This document shows positions 42,807 to 52,496 of a stretch of 64,000 nt of DNA, one piece after another. Below the pieces are notes generated by a model, which was not told the DNA's origin, ran no database searches, and saw nothing but the letters and a program-made list of their open reading frames with translations. The translations under genes were made by a program, and so were the position numbers. Numbering within the stretch: the stretch's first letter is position 1; every line of letters begins with the position of its first letter. Source of the stretch: Fistulifera solaris (lineage: Eukaryota > Bacillariophyta > Bacillariophyceae > Naviculales > Stauroneidaceae); the NCBI GenBank assembly GCA_030295235.1, contig AP026145.1:2501-66500 (forward strand), read 5' to 3'.

Positions 42807-44790
42807 TTTGGGGATCACGAAGACATTCGAAGCGTTGCATCATTCGTTCCTTTAGCGTTTTTCTTGCTTTCACAGTCGATTATTGTTTCATAGTCCCCAT
42901 AAGCGATGTTGGACAAAGCATTGCTGACATTGGTGTCCAAAAGACGCGGAAAGTGGTGTGATCGAAATTACACAATATCCGGGTTTCCCCTCTGTCGATA
43001 AATTTCCCTACGAGAGCTACGTAAAAATACGTAGACATTCGAAGCCTTGCATGATTCGTTCCGTCAGCGTTTTGTTTTCATATCGATGCCGAATATAGCC
43101 TAGCGATACGAAAACAATACGGTGCGCAACCCAACGTTGACATCTGTGCACTGGAAAAGCCCAGAATATTTGATGTTGGTAAAGGTGTAATATCCGGGTA
43201 CCCCGGCAGAGATAAATTTCCCACGGCGGCTACGTACAATGCGCGTAGACATTGGGAGCGTTGTATTTTCCTACTGTTTCGCGTTTTTCTGTCAAAGCAA
43301 AGACGATTACTGTTCCTTACTGTTCCTTGTCTCGCGTTTGTGACGTTGGGCAAAGCATTGCTGACATTGGTGTCCAAAAGACGCGGAAAGTGGTGTGATC
43401 GAAATTACACAATATCCGGGTTTCCCCTCTGTCGATAAATTTCCCTACGAGAGCTACGTAAAAATACGTAGACATTCGAAGCCTTGCATGATTCGTTCCG
43501 TCAGCGTTTTGTTTTCATATCGATGCCGAATATAGCCTAGCGATACGAAAACAATACGGTGCGCAACCCAACGTTGACATCTGTGCACTGGAAAAGCCCA
43601 GAATATTTGATGTTGGTAAAGGTGTAATATCCGGGTACCCCGGCAGAGATAAATTTCCCACGGCGGCTACGTACAATGCGCGTAGACATTGGGAGCGTTG
43701 TATTTTCCTACTGTTTCGCGTTTTTCTGTCAAAGCAAAGACGATTACTGTTCCTTACTGTTCCTTGTCTCGCGTTTGTGACGTTGGGCAAAGCATTGCTG
43801 ACATTGGTGTCCAAAAGACGCGGAAAGTGGTGTGATCGAAATTACACAATATCCGGGTTTCCCCTCTGTCGATAAATTTCCCTACGAGAGCTACGTAAAA
43901 ATACGTAGACATTCGAAGCCTTGCATGATTCGTTCCGTCAGCGTTTTGTTTTCATATCGATGCCGAATATAGCCTAGCGATACGAAAACAATACGGTGCG
44001 CAACCCAACGTTGACATCTGTGCACTGGAAAAGCCCAGAATATTTGATGTTGGTAAAGGTGTAATATCCGGGTACCCCGGCAGAGATAAATTTCCCACGG
44101 CGGCTACGTACAATGCGCGTAGACATTGGGAGCGTTGTATTTTCCTACTGTTTCGCGTTTTTCTGTCAAAGCAAAGACGATTACTGTTCCTTACTGTTCC
44201 TTGTCTCGCGTTTGTGACGTTGGGCAAAGCATTGCTGACATTGGTGTCCAAAAGACGCGGAAAGTGGTGTGATCGAAATTACACAATATCCGGGTTTCCC
44301 CTCTGTCGATAAATTTCCCTACGAGAGCTACGTAAAAATACGTAGACATTCGAAGCCTTGCATGATTCGTTCCGTCAGCGTTTTGTTTTCATATCGATGC
44401 CGAATATAGCCTAGCGATACGAAAACAATACGGTGCGCAACCCAACGTTGACATCTGTGCACTGGAAAAGCCCAGAATATTTGATGTTGGTAAAGGTGTA
44501 ATATCCGGGTACCCCGGCAGAGATAAATTTCCCACGGCGGCTACGTACAATGCGCGTAGACATTGGGAGCGTTGTATTTTCCTACTGTTTCGCGTTTTTC
44601 TGTCAAAGCAAAGACGATTACTGTTCCTTACTGTTCCTTGTCTCGCGTTTGTGACGTTGGGCAAAGCATTGCTGACATTGATTGGTGTCCAAAAGACGCG
44701 GAAAGTGGTGTGATCGGAATTACACAATATCCGGGTTTCCCCTCTGTCTATAAATTTCCCCACGAGAGCTACGTGAGTGAGTTTACGTTA
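42807..44790. repeat. tandem array of a 437-bp unit, four full copies plus partial ends
   Basis: ACATTGGTGTCCAAAAGACG starts at 42927, 43364, 43801 and 44238, exactly 437 bp apart, with a fifth partial copy from about 44675 (four extra bases) and a diverged partial copy at 42807-42926. Full copies look identical wherever compared. Each unit is itself two related halves: one with CCGGGTTTCCCCTCTGTCGA and one with CCGGGTACCCCGGCAGAG, each followed by ATAAATTTCCC and a TACGTA...TACGTAG or CGCGTAG hairpin. 437 is not a multiple of 3, so the repeated 99-codon frame is not a continuous gene. It lies upstream of both the SWR1 gene and the TatB-like gene. Confidence 0.92.
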
Positions 44791-45095
44791 GACATGTGAC
44801 TCCCTCTAAAATTCTGTGGCAGTGAAGTGACTTCCAAGGCAAGCTCTCGGCAGTGAAGTGGAAGTGAAATCACTCCCGTGTCGCACTGAGTCTAGTATGT
44901 GCTAAACTGTACTCTTGTCAGTCACTTACTCTAGGGACTGCCTCAAGTGCACTAGGGTTTTGACTTCCCACGTAGCTTTACGTAGGTGTAGTACCTGGCA
45001 GTGAACCCTTTTGGCTTGGAAGTGAAGTGAAGTGGAAGTGAAATTTCCTCACGGCAGTGAAGTGGACGTCAGCAGTGCAGAAGTCACATGTCTAG
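44791..45095. repeat. degenerate GGCAGTGAAGTG / GGAAGTGAA repeats
   Basis: At least six copies of GGCAGTGAA or GGAAGTGAA occur between 44817 and 45065, separating the tandem array from the diverged half-unit. This is a different sequence from the array. No coding potential is evident. Confidence 0.6.
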
Positions 45096-45099
45096 TTTA

Positions 45100-45325
45100 C
45101 GTAGACGCAATATCCGGGTACCGCTACTGAGATAAATTCCCACGGTGGCTACGTCAAATACGCGTAGACACTTGAAGCGCTTTATCTTCTACTGTTTCAT
45201 GTTTCATCGTTAAAAATAAAATTCGGTTATTGTTTTATGGCTTACGTCAGTGATGTTGGGCAAAGTATCTGTGACATTTGGTTTCCAAAAGACGCGACAA
45301 ACGGTGTGATCCTGACTGAAATCTG
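45100..45325. repeat. diverged half-unit of the 437-bp repeat
   Basis: AATATCCGGGTACCGCTACT, then AGATAAATTCCCACGGTGGC, CGCGTAGACACTTGAAGCG, TGTTGGGCAAAGTAT and CCAAAAGACGCG, matching the second half of the array unit with many substitutions. Confidence 0.8.
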
Positions 45326-45544
45326 ACATCGCAGTCACGAAAAAAGTCGTCTACACTTGAGGGTACAGTGCAGTCAAATGCGTCTGTCTTCGTACGTACT
45401 AGTCACAACAACATAACAACAAACAACAAACGCAACAAGAACCACAGTCTATACTTGTCAGAGACCTATTTATTCCTTTCTTCTCTCTTGTATTCTTTCA
45501 TCTTTCTTATCAATTTACAAACAGAAAGAAAGAGACAAACGAAT

Positions 45545-46267
45545 ATGTTTGATATATCGTGGGGAGAGATGGGTGTAATCATCGGCGTTACGACATTCTT
45601 CATCGGCAAACATGATTTGCCCAAGGCCGCACGATACGCGGGAACGTATGTCGGACGCTTTGTTGGATTTGTACAAGGAGCTCGAGCGCGAGCGGATCGT
45701 TTTGCAGCGAATCATGAATTGAAACAATTACAGAATGAATTGCGCTCGGGATTGCGAGAATTGGATGTTGTCAAATCGGAATTAGCGACATCTTTGTCTT
45801 CGCGAGGGATGATGGGGCGTACATTGGGGAGTACTGTCAGTGGAGTCAATCGTACAGATAACAATACGAACAGCAATGCACTTCCGCAAGTTCCATTGTC
45901 GCTGCCTTCAGCACCGTCACCGTTACTAAGTACACAATTTACTCCGTCAACGACACCACAAATTGCTTCTTCACTATCACTTCCACCGCAAAGACAAACC
46001 ATGGGGGCCGTTGCCGAAGAAGAATGGAAGCGACAAGGGATTGATTTTGTTTCCAGAGCAGAACGCGGTACGAATAGTCGATTGAATGTCGAAAAATCAG
46101 GATCGGCAACTCTGGCGTTCTTGTTAAAAGAAAGCTTATTATTTTCGCAATACGATCGCATGGTACAAGAGCAAGAGCAAGCTTTGCAAAAGCGAATGAC
46201 AGCTATGGAAGAGCAGTTACAAGCACATCCGGATTCAACCAAGGACGAGAAAGACAAAGAATGGTGA
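45545..46267 (+). CDS. TatB-like protein (candidate mitochondrial Tat component)
   Basis: 240 residues from ATG 45545. The N-terminus has the TatA/B layout: MFDISWGEMGVIIGVTTFFI (short membrane helix), GKHDLPKAARYAG (the hinge position, usually G-P-x-x-LP), then an amphipathic and coiled-coil helix (GRFVGFVQGARARADRF, HELKQLQNELRSGLRELDVV). A Ser/Pro-rich linker and a second coiled coil (YDRMVQEQEQALQKRMTAME) follow. MFDI at the very N-terminus is characteristic of TatB. Plants have a nuclear-encoded TatB-like subunit working with mitochondrial TatC, and diatom mitochondrial genomes encode TatC, so a mitochondrial role is plausible; thylakoid cpTat is the alternative. No presequence is visible downstream of ATG 45545. 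An in-frame ATG at 45368 would add a hydrophobic leader. Confidence 0.75.
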   Translation: MFDISWGEMGVIIGVTTFFIGKHDLPKAARYAGTYVGRFVGFVQGARARADRFAANHELKQLQNELRSGLRELDVVKSELATSLSSRGMMGRTLGSTVSGVNRTDNNTNSNALPQVPLSLPSAPSPLLSTQFTPSTTPQIASSLSLPPQRQTMGAVAEEEWKRQGIDFVSRAERGTNSRLNVEKSGSATLAFLLKESLLFSQYDRMVQEQEQALQKRMTAMEEQLQAHPDSTKDEKDKEW

Positions 46268-46581
46268 AGATTGGCGTATTAACGTAGAGGAATGCAGTGA
46301 GTCACGAATCAGACTGGAATTCCTCATTCACGATTCACGACTGAATGCCGAAGTTCTGAATTTCTGATGCCGTTGTTCGAAAAAGAGAACGCCAAACAAA
46401 ACATCGCATCATACGGAGTAGAAAACAGAAAAGATACCATTTTGTGTTCCCAAGGTGACAGCAACGCAATTCAAAGCAAGAGCGAACACTGTTCAAAAGG
46501 CGGTTCTCATTTCTTCGACGGTTTTCGTTTTCGGCGTGTCTCGTCGTGTTATTGTTTGCATTGAAAAGAAGAGAAGAAAGA
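46268..46581. other. short intergenic region
   Basis: About 314 bp between two same-strand genes. Short ATTCACGA repeats occur near 46330; nothing else is seen. Confidence 0.5.
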
Positions 46582-47310
46582 ATGTTGGCAACCAAGATGT
46601 TACCATGGCTTCTTCCCTACGCTTGGGATGAAGAATGGAAGAGAGGCATCTATGGAGGATTGGAAGCGTCCATTATGACAGTTCTGCTAACGTTCATTCT
46701 TGAAATGTGTTCACTGCCGACGGTACGACAGGTTCTAAAACAACCGGGCGGACTGCATCTTTACCAAACGGCTCTCTTCTACAATATACGCAATCATTTT
46801 GGTTGGGGTATTCCGACGTATGCGATTGCCGTCGTTTACTTGTGTCCTACTCTAGAACGGCCGCTTTGGTCGATGGCGTTGCACGTGCTGGCGCTGATTG
46901 TGTTGCACGACCTCATGTACTATTATGCGCATAAAACCTTTCATACCGCACCTGGGTGGTATCAATACCACAAATTCCATCACCAATTTCATCATCACAC
47001 ACCTCCCGTGACGGCCAATGCTGTCACGAGCGTCGAATACCTACTCGCCTATGTATTGCCGTTTGCCTTGGCAGCGGGTTTGGTTCGACCGACGGAATGG
47101 GAATTGCGTGTCGCGGTATCGATTATTAGTGTATTCAACCTGTTGGAGCATACACCGCGGTTGGATGGGTTATCGTGGCCGCATTGGTTGGTGAGTCCGA
47201 AGCAGCACTTGGAGCATCATCGTAAAGGAACGCTGCACTACGCGGCACCAGTGTTCAACATGGATTGGTTTCATGAATGTTGGAACTCGAACATGTGGAA
47301 AGGTCTGTAA
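46582..47310 (+). CDS. fatty acid hydroxylase / sterol desaturase superfamily protein (paralogue A)
   Basis: A di-iron membrane enzyme of the FA-hydroxylase superfamily. ATG 46582. Membrane helices: ASIMTVLLTFILEMCSL, IPTYAIAVVYLC and LHVLALIVLHDLMYYYAHK. The histidine boxes are HKTFH, KFHHQFHHH and HLEHHR, in the order and spacing expected for iron binding. Length is 242 residues. The next gene ends 94 bp downstream on the opposite strand. Clearly paralogous to the gene at 50228-50995: both share LTF-LEMCSLPTV, F-YN-RNHF--GIPTYA and the histidine boxes. The substrate (sterol, fatty acid or other lipid) cannot be told from sequence. Confidence 0.87.
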   Translation: MLATKMLPWLLPYAWDEEWKRGIYGGLEASIMTVLLTFILEMCSLPTVRQVLKQPGGLHLYQTALFYNIRNHFGWGIPTYAIAVVYLCPTLERPLWSMALHVLALIVLHDLMYYYAHKTFHTAPGWYQYHKFHHQFHHHTPPVTANAVTSVEYLLAYVLPFALAAGLVRPTEWELRVAVSIISVFNLLEHTPRLDGLSWPHWLVSPKQHLEHHRKGTLHYAAPVFNMDWFHECWNSNMWKGL

Positions 47311-47403
47311 GATTTATGTCAATTGTGAAAATAAAGTAAAGTAACATGTAGTACGGATTTGGGAATACAGTATGATAGTTTAGTGAATTATTTTGTCCCT
47401 CCA

Positions 47404-49257
47404 CTAGGTGTCAGATACCAAGGATCGATACTCGTCCTCTGACAGAGCATCTAAGCGGATATCTTTGATGGCAATCAAATGTTGCTGTGTCATTCTGTGA
47501 AGAACAAGAATGCGAGAAAATGATACCTTCCATTCCAAGGCGCAAGGCCGAGTCCATTGCCAGTCACCGCACGTATCGGGTATATTAATCTGGCGTTGCT
47601 CTTGTCCCTTCCAACCAATCTGCAATGGATCGACATTGCGTTTGATGACGCAAATGCGCAATGAAACTTTGTAATAAATATTGATGTTCTCCTGACTCGA
47701 GGGAATTTCGTATTCCACGGTTAGTGGACCATTTAACAAGAGTTGCATGCCACCCAAGCAGCTTTTCGGAAACCACGCCTTGTCGTTAGGACGCTGTAAT
47801 GGAGAGGCCGCCGGTATGATAATGGCACCCGATTTCTTGTCCACGTGAACGCTTTCATTGATTACTGGAGCATCCACCAGCAATTGAATTTTGTTGTGGG
47901 GAATGGAGGACGAACGAGGATACGACACACCTATGGAGGTGCTGGTCGACGATGCTTGTTGGACAAGCTTTTGACACTTCATCAACGCCAACGACAGCCA
48001 TATATTTTGTCCAGACGGCTGAAAGTCCATTTGAACAGTCGAATCACGATCCCCTTGACTTGCTTTGGAGCGAATAGCGTACCACGTCATGGGCATTATT
48101 TGTCGAAAGAATTTCACCTCGCCCAATAAGTTACGCACTTGCGTCTCCAATTGGAAATGTAATCCACAACGACCTTCCCAAAAGTTGGCCCGAAAACCTC
48201 CTCCCAAATTGGTTTCCCATCCGTGTTCGGTCCAGCGTGCCATAGCGGCATGCCCCTGTTGCTTCGCGCCCCAAGTAGGAATCCCGAACGCTTTACAAAT
48301 AAATCTTCCGTACCAGGCCCGAGGACCGCATTTCCCTCCACCTTGCAAGATTTGATCGTAACTTTGGTATCCCTTGTACCAATCCGGTGCTTTGTACGGA
48401 ACATCCGTCTTGACCATTTCCGAGTAGCGCCATTGCGGTGCTGATTCGTACAACAGTTGCGGTCGAAAGTTTCGTAACGCCTCTCGCCCCCAACTGAGTG
48501 ACGCGGAATCTGCATCACAGTTGATGACATGCCGCAATTCGAATACTGTAAAATGCTCAAAATACGGATCAAGATCGCCTTGTAAGTATGCAATTTCGTA
48601 ATGACGATAACGTTCGATGGGATCGACGAACTGGTTCGCTGTTCCAAATATGGGTAAAGGTACGCACAATTCGAGTGCCACCGCCAAAGCTAATTTGTCC
48701 CACAAAGCGGCATGTGCCGGAGGCGATTCGTCTTGTATGATTTCTTGCAATTGCATGTAGACAGCGAGTGCCTGACTCGTCGCGTGTTGCACAGCACCTC
48801 CCGCGAGAAGAATTTGTTCTTGCAATTCGAAATCGTGTTGTAAAAAGTCGAGACACTGCTCTTGTAAAGCTGCTTTCGCCCAGTTCGCGGGAGTATGCGT
48901 TTTCAGTAAGATATAAGTCATCCATTCGTTTTTTAGAGAAGCGGGTAGAGGCGTTTGAGAATCGATTTCATCCGCGACAGCTTCATATTCGTACTGCACC
49001 TCTTTCAGGGCTTTCTCGACTAACACGGTTTGTTCTTCAACTCGCGCTTGTGCGGCTTCAATATCATGTGTCGTTATAGCGCTGTTCTGTCGGGCTTTGA
49101 TCTGCAAGACACCCTTTTCTTTGTCGAGTCTTTGTTTCGCAATTTGGGCTTCTTCGAGTCGCTGGAAAGCTTCCTGTAACGATGAAGGAATGATAGGAAC
49201 CGCAAGTTTAGCTTCCAAATCCTTCATCCATTCATTGTAGAAATCTAGTTCCGGCAT
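47404..49257 (-). CDS. transglutaminase-like protein
   Basis: 617 residues, intact frame. The N-terminal 110 residues form a coiled coil (QEAFQRLEEAQIAKQRLDKE; VEEQTVLVEKALKEVQYEYE). A helical middle domain precedes a transglutaminase-like core: QILQGGGKCGPRAWYGRFIC holds the candidate nucleophile Cys, GIPTWGAKQQGHAAMARWTE the candidate His, and WETNLGGGF the acidic or polar third position. The C-terminal part is beta-rich (TVEYEIPSSQENINIYYKVS; CGDWQWTRPCALEW). There is no signal peptide. Activity could be protease- or amidase-like rather than true cross-linking. The 5' flank carries the palindromic cluster at 49.4-49.9 kb, and the gene is bracketed by two FA-hydroxylase paralogues. Confidence 0.75.
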   Translation of the reverse strand: MPELDFYNEWMKDLEAKLAVPIIPSSLQEAFQRLEEAQIAKQRLDKEKGVLQIKARQNSAITTHDIEAAQARVEEQTVLVEKALKEVQYEYEAVADEIDSQTPLPASLKNEWMTYILLKTHTPANWAKAALQEQCLDFLQHDFELQEQILLAGGAVQHATSQALAVYMQLQEIIQDESPPAHAALWDKLALAVALELCVPLPIFGTANQFVDPIERYRHYEIAYLQGDLDPYFEHFTVFELRHVINCDADSASLSWGREALRNFRPQLLYESAPQWRYSEMVKTDVPYKAPDWYKGYQSYDQILQGGGKCGPRAWYGRFICKAFGIPTWGAKQQGHAAMARWTEHGWETNLGGGFRANFWEGRCGLHFQLETQVRNLLGEVKFFRQIMPMTWYAIRSKASQGDRDSTVQMDFQPSGQNIWLSLALMKCQKLVQQASSTSTSIGVSYPRSSSIPHNKIQLLVDAPVINESVHVDKKSGAIIIPAASPLQRPNDKAWFPKSCLGGMQLLLNGPLTVEYEIPSSQENINIYYKVSLRICVIKRNVDPLQIGWKGQEQRQINIPDTCGDWQWTRPCALEWKVSFSRILVLHRMTQQHLIAIKDIRLDALSEDEYRSLVSDT

Positions 49258-50227
49258 TATGAATAAATATAGTGATGAAAAGTAACATAAAAGGCAATGT
49301 AAACGTTAGGTTACGTCGTAACAGGGTTGAATGAAAAGGAATACAGAGTAATAATTTATTTTTTCTTTTCATCACGATCGTGGTCAAACCTAGGATCCAA
49401 AAACAACACCTCCAGATAATCTGGAACATGCACAGCATTTCGGTAGGATCGAAAAAGAGTGGTCCAGAATTTCTGGACCACTACAGAATTTCTGTATGAT
49501 CGGGAATAGCGACTCCAGAATTTCTGGAAAACGCGCTTTCTTTCGTTATGACCACAAACAAGGTGTCGAGAATTTCTATAACGTGCACAACATTTCGCTA
49601 GCATCCAACAACACCGCGTCCAGATATTCTGCAACGTGCACAACATTTCGCTAGCATCCAACAAAAACACCGCGTCCAGATATTCTGGAACGTGCACAGC
49701 ATTTTGTAGGATCGAAAAGAGTGGTCCAGAATTTCTGGAACACTACAGAATTTCTGTATGATCGGGAATAGCGATTCCAGAATTTCTGGAATACGCGCTT
49801 CCTTTCGTTATGACCACAAACAACGTGTCGAGAATTTCTATAACGTGCTCAAGATAACTTGAATTTCTGGCTCGTTTACAGTTTTGTACCAGATAGGATC
49901 CCAAACCACCGAATCAAGAATTTCTGGAGCTTCCAGAGGCAAAAAAAACACCGATTCCATTTTTCCTGGAATTTACACAGACTTTTCGTAAGACCAAAAA
50001 CATTACCCAAAATTGTTGATCATTCGAAGTCAACCTTTTCAAACCCTGAAGGTGCGAGTGCTTCTCGTTAGAAGCAGCAGGAACAAGCAAATTGGCTTCG
50101 GCTTAATGGATTAAATCTACGATAATTGGTATTAGTTGACTGGCACAAGCAGTACCTGGTAGAGGTCGGGGATTTGCTGCATTCGTCACGCAAAGCATGC
50201 TTCATAGTTCTCTGTAATATCCAATTT
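49258..50227. other. intergenic region with palindromic elements, no gene
   Basis: 970 bp upstream of the transglutaminase-like gene and downstream of the second FA-hydroxylase gene. The first two thirds are filled by the palindromic repeats described separately. I looked for tRNA genes at 50040-50220 and found none. Confidence 0.65.
49424..49860. repeat. palindromic cluster (CCAGAA-T-TTCTGG), with a larger direct duplication
   Basis: The longest element is a 25-nt perfect palindrome at 49458-49482 (AGTGGTCCAGAA, T, TTCTGGACCACT). It abuts TACAGAATTTCTGTA (49482-49496), followed by TCCAGAATTTCTGGA near 49514. Variants TCCAGATATTCTGGA and CGAGAATTTCTAT also occur. The block from about 49430 recurs about 262 bp later (second GGTCCAGAAT at 49723), with small substitutions. 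A lone CAAGAATTTCTGGA follows near 49914. Confidence 0.88.
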
Positions 50228-50995
50228 TCAACTCTTGGAACCAGAGACTAAGATCGGACGCAATAATGCTGCACCTTGTTCAATAAACCAATCGACGTTG
50301 CAAAATGGAGACGCGTAATGCACCGTGACTTTACGATGATGATCCAAATGTTGATGGGGACTCACCAAGCAGGCCGGCCAATACGGTAGAAAATCGAGAC
50401 GGGGCGTATGCACCAGTAAATTCAACACACTCAGTACGATCACAGCAATGTTCATCTCCCCTTCCGTTGCCCCTACCAGTGCCGCAATGCCTCCGAAGGG
50501 TAAGACGTAAGCCACCAGATATTCAACGACGCTGACTGCATTCGCTGCCGACGGAGGCGTATGCACGTTAAAACGGTGATGAAATCTATGATATTGGTAG
50601 AGCTCAGGTGACGAGTGAAACGTTTTGTGAACCTGATAGTAAACGAGGTTCTGCAAGAGAATGACGGATAGTATATTGGCGGTTGTTTGTAGAATGTTCT
50701 TGTTGCTTTGTACCGTAACAGGAGCGCACAAGAAAGCGACGGCCACAGCATACGTCGGAATACCGAGTAAGAAGTGATTTCGAAAGTTATACCATATGGC
50801 CGTAAGATACAAAGAAGGACCGTCCGTTTGCTTCAAAACACTCTTGACGGTAGGCAAAGAACACATCTCAAGCACGAACGTCAAGACAATCGTTCCTACG
50901 GCCACTTTGAATCCGCCGTACGCTCCATCAATCAGCTCTTCCATCCATTCATAATGTGAAGACGATAACAGCGTATTGTAAAGTGATTGCAGCAT
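50228..50995 (-). CDS. fatty acid hydroxylase / sterol desaturase superfamily protein (paralogue B)
   Basis: 255 residues from ATG 50995. It has the same architecture as the gene at 46582: GTIVLTFVLEMCSLPTV, FRNHFLLGIPTYAVAVAFLC and ANILSVILLQNLVYYQVHKT, with histidine boxes HKTFH, RFHHRFNVH and HLDHHR. The second box has one His fewer than in paralogue A (NVH for HHH) but keeps the HH pair and the terminal His. The C-terminus (VDWFIEQGAALLRPILVSG) is longer. The opposite orientation to paralogue A, with a transglutaminase-like gene between, suggests an inverted local duplication. Confidence 0.86.
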   Translation of the reverse strand: MLQSLYNTLLSSSHYEWMEELIDGAYGGFKVAVGTIVLTFVLEMCSLPTVKSVLKQTDGPSLYLTAIWYNFRNHFLLGIPTYAVAVAFLCAPVTVQSNKNILQTTANILSVILLQNLVYYQVHKTFHSSPELYQYHRFHHRFNVHTPPSAANAVSVVEYLVAYVLPFGGIAALVGATEGEMNIAVIVLSVLNLLVHTPRLDFLPYWPACLVSPHQHLDHHRKVTVHYASPFCNVDWFIEQGAALLRPILVSGSKS

Positions 50996-51314
50996 GATGA
51001 AGAGTATTATTCGAAAACTTTTCTGTGCTCGTTAACGAAAAAGAACATGCAAGGAAATAGGATCTCCATTTTGTGCGTGTACGTCTGGTTGACACTCATG
51101 AATCAAAAAGTTCATTCGTGGTCTCGGAGTTGGACTATAATACAAAATGTAGGTCGGGTAAGACTCATTTAAGTCCCGGTACGTTTTTGTGCTCTTTTTG
51201 TGTTTTCTTGCTCGCGATCGCGATGTTGACGATGCAAACTGTAAATGACCATTTTGTGCAATTCTTTTCATTAACGAATGTGAAATTTACTCATCATTAC
51301 TTCAAAAATGGAAG
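50996..51314. other. short intergenic region
   Basis: 319 bp between two minus-strand genes. No structure is seen. Confidence 0.5.
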
Positions 51315-52010
51315 CTATTTGGCACCAGTAACGTTCACGACACTGGGCACCCAATTCTCTTTGTGAATGTCTTCCACAATCCATTTTGCCAAGTCGGCAC
51401 GGTCCGTGTGAATGCTGGGTGTCTTTTGCATATCCCCATACGTCACTAGCTTTCCAGTGGCACGATTGTCGGTCAATGCCGTAGCACGTACAATGGTCGT
51501 GCGAGGACAGAGTTCAGGGCTCCCAAAGATTGCTTCCTGTTCCGAATGATCGACCAAAATGTGACGAAGATAGAAGGTAATCAATTGACCGATACCCATA
51601 CCGACAATGATTTTGGACGGACCAGCACCCGTACTAGATACCACCACCACCCGAACGTGCTGAAAGGCCGGCTGCAACAAGACTTTGTGAATCACCTTGG
51701 CCGAGACAGCTCGAATATCATCCTTGGCGACACTTTCACCATTGCCAATGGAAATAATGATCCAGTTAGCATTGCTGCTAATCAAAGCAGACTCAATATC
51801 CTTCTCTTCACGCGCGTTTCCCGCAATGACGGAGGTGCAGAGAGCTCGTACGCTCGGATCCAACTTGGTCGGATTGCGACAAAAGCCGTGAACCTTGGTG
51901 CCTTCTTTCTGACTCAAGGCACGGATACAAGCCAAACCCGTGAGACCCGATGCACCTACGACCAAGACAGAGCAAGGTTTGAGTTGCTGTTTTGAAGGCG
52001 TTGTGCTCAT
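51315..52010 (-). CDS. atypical SDR / NmrA-like NAD(P)-binding protein
   Basis: 231 residues. The N-terminal Rossmann motif is SVLVVGASGLTGLACIRALS (GASGLTG), followed by HGFCRNPTK as the second strand and an NADP-type Arg. WIIISIGNG and VRVVVVSSTGAG mark strands 4 and 5. DHSEQEAIF replaces the YxxxK region, as in atypical SDRs of the BVR-B/NmrA type, and TTIVRATALTDN fits that group. C-terminal TDRADLAKWIVEDIHKE is typical of the NAD(P)H-binding family. No targeting signal is seen. The substrate is unknown. Confidence 0.82.
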   Translation of the reverse strand: MSTTPSKQQLKPCSVLVVGASGLTGLACIRALSQKEGTKVHGFCRNPTKLDPSVRALCTSVIAGNAREEKDIESALISSNANWIIISIGNGESVAKDDIRAVSAKVIHKVLLQPAFQHVRVVVVSSTGAGPSKIIVGMGIGQLITFYLRHILVDHSEQEAIFGSPELCPRTTIVRATALTDNRATGKLVTYGDMQKTPSIHTDRADLAKWIVEDIHKENWVPSVVNVTGAK

Positions 52011-52496
52011 TTTTCTTTTGTTCTGTTTGCGGATTTATGAGCAGAGACACACATGATAGGCGGAAACATCCGATCGAAGATTCGACGCACGGTGTCAAGT
52101 GGATCCAAGTAAGTCGTGATGTTCCAGAACTTTCTTGCGACTACTTTTCGTTTCACTGTGTGGTCTTTTTTACGAGTAAGGTTAATACTGGTAACGTAAA
52201 TTCCATTAAGGATATAGCTTAAATATTGCCTTGCAACTGACGACTGACTGACAGTCCAGCTGAAAAGCGGCGCGATGCGACGCGAGGTATCCACAAGCGC
52301 CGATGCTCATCGCGATGTTGTTGTTGTTATTCTTCTAATCAAAGTAGAAACATTCAATAACTGAATCACTCCGTTTCCCATTTTGTAAATTCATATCACT
52401 TGTGTTTCTATAGAAACGGGCTGGAATTATCGTCCTTTCTTCCTAATAACAGAAACCGGAAGCACTTCCGACGCAACAACAAACTCTTACAACACG
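52011..52496. other. divergent promoter region
   Basis: 486 bp between the SDR (minus) and RPB7 (plus) genes; no repeats or RNA genes are seen. Confidence 0.5.

Noticed and set aside
42927-44674. Possible CRISPR array
   Set aside because: The whole 437-bp unit repeats with no unique spacers and the setting is eukaryotic.
43078-44763. Four identical 99-codon open frames on the minus strand spaced 437 bp apart
   Set aside because: They are products of the tandem repeat. The unit length is not a multiple of three, no domain is recognisable, and the diverged copies at 27 and 45 kb do not keep the frame.
49458-49860. Heat-shock elements (nGAAnnTTCn)
   Set aside because: The GAA and TTC blocks are separated by one base, not two, so the palindromes do not fit the HSE consensus.
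50040-50220. Possible tRNA gene in the gap after the palindromic cluster
   Set aside because: No T-loop consensus or cloverleaf could be drawn on either strand.
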